From positions 1-60,733 of the forward strand of contig JAJFHD010000049.1 in assembly GCA_021775805.1 (NCBI GenBank): a DNA stretch of 60,733 nucleotides, written 5' to 3'. Numbering within the stretch: the first letter of the stretch is position 1; each line of letters begins with the position of its first letter. Source of the DNA: Alphaproteobacteria bacterium (GTDB taxonomy: Bacteria; Pseudomonadota; Alphaproteobacteria; Rhizobiales; JAJFHC01). Positions 54,498-60,733 of the stretch are shown here, one piece after another. Both the position numbers and the translations under genes were made by a program. The notes under the pieces were generated by a model. It made no database searches. It had not been told where the DNA came from and was given only the letters and a program-made list of their open reading frames with translations.

Positions 54498-56117
54498 ATG
54501 GCTCAATTCATGAACACCAAGGAAGATATCGTAACCGAAGCGGTTGACGGCATCGTTGCGGCATCAGGCGGAAAGCTGGCACGGTTGGATGGCTATCCGC
54601 ATATCCGTGTCGTCATAAGGAATGACTGGGACAAATCAAAGGTGGCTCTTGTGAGCGGAGGAGGGTCCGGACATGAACCGGCTCATGCCGGTTTCGTTGG
54701 TGAGGGTATGCTGACGGCTGCCGTCTGTGGAGATGTGTTCGCCTCCCCCAGTGTTGATGCCGTCCTGGCGGGAATCCTTGCGGTCACTGGCCCCGCGGGT
54801 TGCCTCCTGATTGTCAAGAACTACACGGGTGACCGCCTGAACTTCGGTCTCGCGGCAGAACGCGCCAGGGCATTTGGGCTCAATGTCGAGATGGTCGTCG
54901 TCGACGATGACATTGCACTGCCGGACCTGCCGCAGGCGCGAGGGGTGGCTGGTACACTTTTCGTCCACAAGATAGCGGGAGCCCTGGCCGACCAGGGCAA
55001 GGATCTCGATACGATTGCAATTGCGGCAAGAAAGGTAATCTCGGGTACCCGGAGCATTGGCATGTCGCTCGACACATGCACTGTACCGGGATCTCCGAAG
55101 GAGGATCGAATCCCCGAGGGCAAAGCCGAACTCGGTCTCGGCATTCATGGTGAAGCCGGCGTGGAGCAGGTCGAGTTTCGAAGCGCCAGGGAGGGCATTG
55201 CTGCAGTTGTCGACAAATTGGCTTTGACCATGGATCACAAGACACATATTGCCCTCTTGAACAATCTCGGGGGTGCATCAGTACTGGAAATGTCTGTACT
55301 TCTTCATGAATTGATCGGCTCACCAATAGCCGGCCAGCTTTCTCATGTTGTTGGACCGGCGTCCATGATGACGTCGCTCGATATGCGGGGATTTTCGGTT
55401 TCTGTCTATGCGGCGGATGCGTCGGAGCTCAGACTGTTGGAATCGTCTACCGAGCTTGCGGCCTGGCCGGGCCTGTCGGAAATTAAACCGATAACTGTAG
55501 AAGCACTGCCTGATGGCTTGACGCCGATTACGCCACTTCCATCCGATCATGATGAGACGCGGGTGTTTCTTACCGATTGCTGCAATGTCATGATCGCCTT
55601 GGAAGACGATTTGAACGCCCTCGACGCCAAGTCCGGTGACGGTGACACGGGAACAACGCTAGCCGGTGCGGCCCGGTCGTTGATCAACGCCATGGATCGT
55701 TTGCCGCTTGCCGATCACACTCAACTCTATCGAGCAATCGGTCTTGAGTTGAGCCAGACAATGGGTGGATCCTCCGGTGTTCTTCTTGCAATTTTCTTCG
55801 CGGCAACCGGCGACGGCGCATCGAGCGGATTGCCGATGCGGGAAGCTTTGAAGGCGGGCTTGCAACGAATGCAGGAAATTGGCGGAGCCAATCTGGGAGA
55901 TCGCACAATGGTTGATGCGCTGGCACCTGCGTTGGAAGCTTTGACGCATGGTCTCCAGGAAGCCGCAGAAGCTGCACGTTCCGGAGCCAATCATACAGCA
56001 ACAATTGTGAAGGCAAAGGCTGGGCGTGCGTCCTATATCAGTGCAAAACAACTTGAAGGACATGTCGATCCAGGAGCGGAGGCAGTGGCACGGTTGTTTG
56101 AACATTTGGCAGCCTGA
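54498..56117 (+). CDS. Dihydroxyacetone kinase-family protein, fused DhaK-DhaL
   Basis: A 539-residue ATP-dependent ketose kinase. The DhaK domain (about 1-335) has [12 protein letters not shown] (His59) and GLGIHGEAG with His217, the residue that forms a covalent adduct with the carbonyl substrate in DhaK. The DhaL domain (about 355-539) has the metal/ATP site [10 protein letters not shown] (Asp376, Asp381, Asp383). The fused form uses ATP rather than the phosphotransferase system. Substrates of homologues include dihydroxyacetone, glyceraldehyde and erythrulose; the importer context does not decide. It starts 13 nt after ATPase 2. Confidence 0.92.
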   Translation: MAQFMNTKEDIVTEAVDGIVAASGGKLARLDGYPHIRVVIRNDWDKSKVALVSGGGSGHEPAHAGFVGEGMLTAAVCGDVFASPSVDAVLAGILAVTGPAGCLLIVKNYTGDRLNFGLAAERARAFGLNVEMVVVDDDIALPDLPQARGVAGTLFVHKIAGALADQGKDLDTIAIAARKVISGTRSIGMSLDTCTVPGSPKEDRIPEGKAELGLGIHGEAGVEQVEFRSAREGIAAVVDKLALTMDHKTHIALLNNLGGASVLEMSVLLHELIGSPIAGQLSHVVGPASMMTSLDMRGFSVSVYAADASELRLLESSTELAAWPGLSEIKPITVEALPDGLTPITPLPSDHDETRVFLTDCCNVMIALEDDLNALDAKSGDGDTGTTLAGAARSLINAMDRLPLADHTQLYRAIGLELSQTMGGSSGVLLAIFFAATGDGASSGLPMREALKAGLQRMQEIGGANLGDRTMVDALAPALEALTHGLQEAAEAARSGANHTATIVKAKAGRASYISAKQLEGHVDPGAEAVARLFEHLAA

Positions 56118-56221
56118 GCATTGGGGGCCTTTTTTCAGCTTTCCGGAAAGTCATTGATCCCGACCGCACACGAATTGCAACCAGGCAATTGCTTCCACTA
56201 ATGGTTGAAAAGGAGAGCGGC

Positions 56222-56629
56222 ATGAGTAATGACCTATCGAGACGCAAGGTCGCCCTGGTCGCACATGACAGAAAGAAGGAACGGTTGGCGTCGTGGGTCC
56301 GGCAGTGGGCCGATATCTTGGCTAGACACGAGCTGGTTGCAACGGAAACGACCGGTGGAGTCTTGTGCCAGAATGTCAGTGACTTGAGCATCACGACGAC
56401 AAAAAGCGGACCTATGGGCGGCGATCAACAAATCGGCGCAATGATCGCGGAAGGCAAGATCGACCTACTGATATTCTTCACCGATCCCTTGTCACCCCAC
56501 CCTCATGACGTCGATGTGAAGGCGCTTACCCGGCTCGCGACAGTATATGACATTCCCATGGCCTGCGGTCCCGCAACGGCAGACTTGATCATGCGATCTG
56601 GATTTCTGGAAGACGCGATATCAAGATAA
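56222..56629 (+). CDS. mgsA: Methylglyoxal synthase
   Basis: A 135-residue MgsA, which converts dihydroxyacetone phosphate to methylglyoxal and phosphate. Active-site residues are conserved: His15 and Asp16 (AHDRKK), Asp68 in GPMGGDQQ, Asp88 in FFTDPL and His95 in HPHD. AAGGAGAG precedes the ATG at 56222. Its place 104 nt after a dihydroxyacetone kinase suggests it drains the kinase product as an overflow route when phosphate is limiting (inference). Confidence 0.93.
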   Translation: MSNDLSRRKVALVAHDRKKERLASWVRQWADILARHELVATETTGGVLCQNVSDLSITTTKSGPMGGDQQIGAMIAEGKIDLLIFFTDPLSPHPHDVDVKALTRLATVYDIPMACGPATADLIMRSGFLEDAISR

Positions 56630-56849
56630 CGGCATAATCCAGCTCGTCTGGAACAATAAGCCTTGTTGGCATCCTTGCATTAATGTTGGAGAAGAAAGAA
56701 TCCACAAATCCAGGGGGCTATTCACATGGCTGCTCTGGGATCCTGCTATGACATTAGGATCGGGCTTCGACCATGGCAGTAACCAAGAGTCTTGCCATTC
56801 GGCTAAATGCTTCCCCTGGCTCTTCGGCGTCTCAGCGAGAGCACGCGGG

Positions 56850-57068
56850 CTAAGTCACCGGCCCGGGATTGAAGAGTGCAAGTTGATTTCGAAGGCCAAG
56901 ACGCTCCGCGCAGGTCTTCTCGCCGCTGGCAACCGCGAGGATCTTCTCAAACATAGTCCAGCCCATACTCTGAAGGCTCACGCCGGCCGAGACGATCGGG
57001 CCTGCGTCTACATCCATCAAATCATGCCAACGCCTGGCCAGATCGCTCCGGGTTGCCACCTTGATGAC
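56850..57068 (-). pseudogene. C-terminal fragment of a UxaA-family dehydratase
   Basis: About 72 codons (GVIKVATRSDLARRWHDLMDVDAG, then FEKILAVASGEKT and a terminal LALFNPGPVT) match the C-terminus of galactarate/altronate dehydratase-type proteins. The N-terminal 80-plus percent is missing. The fragment is cut at about 57068 by the IS3 transposase remnant on the other strand. Confidence 0.75.
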
Positions 57069-57248
57069 GCCCGGATCAAGCTCAACAGATGGAGATATGA
57101 TTACAACAACGTCAGGCCGCACTCGGCCCTGAATGGCAATCCACCGACAACCGCGCGCCGGGCGCTTGAGCTACCTGATGGCTCCACACCCGACGCGCTC
57201 GCCAAACCGAAACCAATGGAGTATCAAACCCAAGGACTCTCCTGTTGA
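57060..57248 (+). pseudogene. C-terminal fragment of an IS3-family transposase
   Basis: The segment LDDARIKLNRWRYDYNNVRPHSAL carries the conserved final catalytic-core motif of IS3-type OrfB proteins, followed by a usual C-terminal tail. The upstream part of the open frame belongs to the antisense of the UxaA fragment. It is not part of the complete IS3 element at 58360-59596. Confidence 0.75.
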
Positions 57249-57266
57249 CCATGGGACCCGAAGGGC

Positions 57267-58265
57267 TCACGTCACTGGTTTCGTACACTCAAGGATGACC
57301 CGACCTTTTTGAACGCTCTTTAGTCTGGCCCGGAAATTAACGACAGAACCTTCAGTTACATCGGGATAGGCCGAAATTTGACTCTCATCGAAAAGACAAG
57401 ACAGAAAATCTTCGTCCTGTTCAATTGACTCTTGAGCACGCTGTACCATGCTGGTGACGCCGCGAAATTCATCACCTGAGTAAACTCGCCGCGATTTCAC
57501 CTTTCTCGTAACAAACTCATACTTTCCATCTTTGAAGTTTATTTTGCTTACCACCATGGAAAAATACGGATGCAATTTGAGAATTTTGTTTATCTTGATC
57601 GGGTTGTCCTCCTTTCCGATGAGCTGATTGATTTGGCCAACCTCCATAAATAGACCACATCCATTCGACTTTTTCGCAAAGAGCGTCTCATTCGAAAATT
57701 TGGAATAGTGGTCACATATGACAATCATTCCACCCTCGCTGAAAATAAGCATTTCGTGGAAGGTTTCGAGCCCTCGCTTGGATCGATGGTAGTTGCCAAA
57801 GGTGTTTAAGATATATAACCCCCACACACTTAACTCCGGATATTGTATATTCCTGTCTGCATTGGAATGCGTGAAAAACTTCGTCAAGGCGGGATTAACA
57901 TCTGCGATTTTCAATCTATATTTTGAGCCGTTGTTCGTAAAAAACAGGGCGTGAGCTCCTACGTCTCCTGACTTGTACGCACCTTGATACTTAAAATCAT
58001 ACTCCTTGCCATTCCACTTAAGCTGTAAATGTTGATTGATCATTCTTTTACCGTTCGCATCAACCTTCGCTGAATCTTCATCAATGAGATAGGCGTAGTT
58101 GTTCCGAACGAGGGGAGACTGGCTGAAATCCAAACTTTCGACGTATGCAAACAGCTTACCTGATTTATGAATTTTGAGCCCGATATGGCGCTCTTGAGAA
58201 TGGCCGATCGATATAAATTGAATGACTATCGCGACTGAGAGACCAACTATTCTGAAGAGTGACAT
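57267..58265 (-). CDS. Orphan secreted protein, AT-rich
   Basis: A 332-residue protein with a clear Sec signal (cleavage near GHSQE, residue 24) and no membrane anchor or lipobox. It is rich in Lys, Asn, Tyr and Phe and its AT content is much higher than that of neighbours, which indicates recent transfer. I recognise no domain. Cys residues near 196 and 202 (VICDHYSK... NGCGLF) and near the C-terminus (LSCLF, ILECT) could form disulfides. GGAG lies 8 nt before the ATG. It is flanked by an IS3 fragment and a complete IS3 element, so it may be cargo. Confidence 0.65.
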   Translation of the reverse strand: MSLFRIVGLSVAIVIQFISIGHSQERHIGLKIHKSGKLFAYVESLDFSQSPLVRNNYAYLIDEDSAKVDANGKRMINQHLQLKWNGKEYDFKYQGAYKSGDVGAHALFFTNNGSKYRLKIADVNPALTKFFTHSNADRNIQYPELSVWGLYILNTFGNYHRSKRGLETFHEMLIFSEGGMIVICDHYSKFSNETLFAKKSNGCGLFMEVGQINQLIGKEDNPIKINKILKLHPYFSMVVSKINFKDGKYEFVTRKVKSRRVYSGDEFRGVTSMVQRAQESIEQDEDFLSCLFDESQISAYPDVTEGSVVNFRARLKSVQKGRVILECTKPVT

Positions 58266-58417
58266 GGTATTGTCTCCAACTTAGATCGGATGTGGCGTCA
58301 GGTTAGCCAGAGCATCCATCGAAGTGAACGCCTATGTTTATCGATTGCGCGTTATGGCCTGCTGCCGGTTCGGTGGACACCGAGTTAAGGTGTTTATGAT
58401 GAAACCGGAGTTTACCC

Positions 58418-58708
58418 ATGAAGAGAAGAAAGTTCAGTCGCGAGTTCAAGCTTGAGGCCGTCAGGCTGGTCAGGGATCGGGGCGTAACAGTCGCCCAGGC
58501 GGCCCGCGATCTCGATTTGCATGAGAATGTGCTGCGCAAATGGATCAAGGAGTTTTCAGCCGATCCGCAGTATGCGTTTCCAGGCCACGGTCAGATGAAG
58601 CCGGAGCAACTTGAGATCGAACGGTTGCGCCGGGAAGTGGCGAAGCTGAAGGCGGAGCGCGACATTCTAAAAAAGGCCGCGGCCTACTTCGCGAGGGAAG
58701 TGACATGA
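58418..58708 (+). CDS. IS3-family transposase OrfA
   Basis: A 96-residue helix-turn-helix protein of the IS3 OrfA type. It has FSREFKLEAVRLVRDRGVTVAQAARDL and a C-terminal leucine-zipper-like stretch (LEIERLRREVAKLKAERDIL). It overlaps OrfB by 4 nt and carries an A6G slippery site before its end. Confidence 0.95.
   Translation: MKRRKFSREFKLEAVRLVRDRGVTVAQAARDLDLHENVLRKWIKEFSADPQYAFPGHGQMKPEQLEIERLRREVAKLKAERDILKKAAAYFAREVT
58669..58675 (+). other. Slippery heptamer for -1 frameshift
   Basis: A AAA AAG lies in register with OrfA codons (AAA at 58670, AAG at 58673). A -1 shift here enters the OrfB frame, which is open from this point, so a fused OrfAB transposase can form as in other IS3 members. 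Confidence 0.75.
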
Positions 58709-59571
58709 AGTTCGCTTTTATCGCGAAGCACCGCCATATCTGGCCGGTGGCATGGCTATGCAACGCGTTGGATGTCTCACGTTCAGGCTTCCATGCCTGG
58801 CTCAACCGCCGCCCCAGCGCCAGATCACGATATGACGAGACGTTGTTTGCAGCGATCGACACAAGCTTCAGGAGAAGTGACCGCACCTATGGTGCTCGCC
58901 GTGTCTGGCGCGATGTTCTGGCAGAAGGGTTGTCTTGCGGTCTTCATCGCATTGAACGGCTGATGCATCGCAATGGCTTGCGTGCACGCCCGCGCCGGCG
59001 AGGTCTGCCAAAGGATGCCGGCGAACGCCTGGCCGCATCGGTATCACGGAACATTCTGGACCGGGCCTTCGAAGCTCATGCCCCCAACCGCAAGTGGGTG
59101 GCTGACTTCACCTATATCTGGACTGCACAAGGATGGCTTTACGTTGCTGCCGTCATCGATCTGTTCTCACGCCGTGTCGTCGGCTGGTCGATGAGTTCGA
59201 GCATGACGGCACAGCTCGTCACCGATGCACTCATCATGGCAATCTGGCGCAGGGGCAAGCCGGACAGCCTGCTGCATCATTCCGATCAGGGCAGCCAATA
59301 TACAAGCGAGCAGTTCCAAAGCCTGATGGCCGATCACGGGGTCACGTGCTCGATGAGCCGGTCTGGCAATGTGTGGGACAATGCGGCGATGGAGAGTTTC
59401 TTCTCATCGCTCAAAACCGAACGGGTTGCCCGAAAAACCTTCCGCACACGCGATGAAGCAAGAGCCGATGTGTTCGATTACATCGAGCGGTTCTACAACC
59501 CCAAACGCAGGCACTCGACCCTGGGATATCTCAGCCCGGTTGAGTTCGAGGAAAAGGCGATGTTAGCTTAA
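58705..59571 (+). CDS. IS3-family transposase OrfB
   Basis: A 288-residue DDE integrase-type transposase. The catalytic residues are visible: Asp in WVADFTYI, Asp in HHSDQGSQY and Glu in NAAMESFFSSLK. Length is complete and the C-terminus HSTLGYLSPVEFEEK is typical. Confidence 0.95.
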   Translation: MKFAFIAKHRHIWPVAWLCNALDVSRSGFHAWLNRRPSARSRYDETLFAAIDTSFRRSDRTYGARRVWRDVLAEGLSCGLHRIERLMHRNGLRARPRRRGLPKDAGERLAASVSRNILDRAFEAHAPNRKWVADFTYIWTAQGWLYVAAVIDLFSRRVVGWSMSSSMTAQLVTDALIMAIWRRGKPDSLLHHSDQGSQYTSEQFQSLMADHGVTCSMSRSGNVWDNAAMESFFSSLKTERVARKTFRTRDEARADVFDYIERFYNPKRRHSTLGYLSPVEFEEKAMLA

Positions 59572-59603
59572 CTGAATGTCCACCGAACCGGCAGCAGGCC
59601 AAA

Positions 59604-60155
<552 letters not shown>

Positions 60156-60274
60156 CCAAACTGGGCTTCAAACGTAAACAAGCTCCATGAGAGGAGCCGT
60201 TACGTCAAAAAAGTCAGGTTTCGCAAAGAAGGGATATCTGATGAAACGGTTGTTCGTGTATCTGCATTCAGCAG

Positions 60275-60390
60275 ACCTGGCGACGACCTACTCTCCCGTG
60301 CCTTAAGACAAAGTACCATCGGCGCTGAGGAGTTTAACGGCCGAGTTCGGGATGGGATCGGGTTTGGGCTCCTCGCAATAATCACCAGGC
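60275..60390 (-). rRNA. 5S ribosomal RNA
   Basis: The minus strand holds the conserved 5S core CCCATCCCGAACTCGG and terminal helix GCCTGGTG...CGCCAGG. Ends are approximate within a few bases. Confidence 0.95.
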
Positions 60391-60485
60391 CGGCAAAATG
60401 CAGACCTGTATTTCTGGTCAAATTCGAACGTGTCACCGTCGATGCCCCTCGGGCCCTTTTACGGGTCCCGAGTGAGCATTGACTA

Positions 60486-60733
<248 letters not shown>

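Larger units (their letters stand above)
58360..59596 (+). mobile_element. Complete IS3-family insertion sequence
   Basis: A 1237-bp element. The left end (from 58360, TGCTGCCGGTTC...) and right end (59596, reverse strand) share their first 20 bases and most of the first 30, ending in AGTTAAG. GGCC on both sides (58356-58359, 59597-59600) is a probable 4-bp target duplication. It carries orfA and orfB with a slippery heptamer. All parts look intact, so it may still transpose. Confidence 0.9.

Noticed and set aside
56748..57060. N-terminal part of a plus-strand 166-codon frame
   Set aside because: Only its C-terminal part matches a transposase; the rest is antisense to the UxaA fragment.

Overview
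The window reads as a stretch of an alphaproteobacterial chromosome, probably Hyphomicrobiales-like (inferred). It has high GC, tightly packed ATGA-coupled operons, many ABC uptake systems, and an rRNA operon ending 23S-5S-tRNA-fMet at the right edge on the minus strand.

Region 1 (1-11.7 kb) is a catabolic locus under a GntR/FCD regulator. It holds two amidohydrolases (one cut by the left edge), a DHA2-type MFS transporter, a RidA-like protein, a Gfo/Idh/MocA oxidoreductase, a creatininase-family amidase, a cupin, a D-2-hydroxyacid dehydrogenase and a taurine/nitrate-type ABC importer. Near-identical 15-bp palindromes in front of three transcription units suggest one regulon.

Region 2 (11.7-25 kb) is an Lrp/AsnC gene divergent from a long plus-strand operon. 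The operon encodes a Rieske oxygenase, a thiamine-dependent E1 alpha/beta pair, a lipoyl-alpha/beta-hydrolase E2, a VOC protein, a GMC oxidoreductase with small subunit, a polar amino-acid ABC importer without its ATPase, and a diaminopropionate ammonia-lyase. An SDR and an M20-family protein lacking several metal ligands follow. I find no described pathway that matches this set; it is the best candidate here for an uncharacterised catabolic system.

Region 3 (25-36.2 kb) is a decayed accessory zone. It holds a cold-shock-like gene, a yjdF-like pseudogene with two in-frame stops, IS481 and IS66 remnants, a TylF-type methyltransferase, rmlC with a truncated rmlB, an oxidoreductase with a homoserine-dehydrogenase-like fold, a probable glycosyltransferase, a broken lipoprotein, a LysR regulator and a GNAT acetyltransferase.

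Region 4 (36.2-47 kb, minus strand) is a complete urea uptake and hydrolysis block, urtABCDE-ureDABCEFG. Upstream lies a candidate small RNA ending in a strong terminator.

Region 5 (47.5-56.7 kb) is a LacI regulator divergent from a carbohydrate/polyol ABC operon (binding protein, two permeases, a 62-aa membrane protein, two ATPases), followed by a fused dihydroxyacetone kinase and methylglyoxal synthase. Paired LacI-type operators overlap the operon promoter.

Region 6 (56.7-60.7 kb) is a mobile-element landing zone beside the rRNA operon. It holds fragments of a UxaA-family dehydratase and an IS3-type transposase, an AT-rich orphan secreted protein, a complete IS3-family element with inverted repeats, target duplication and a slippery heptamer, and the tail of a serine recombinase running into tRNA-fMet.
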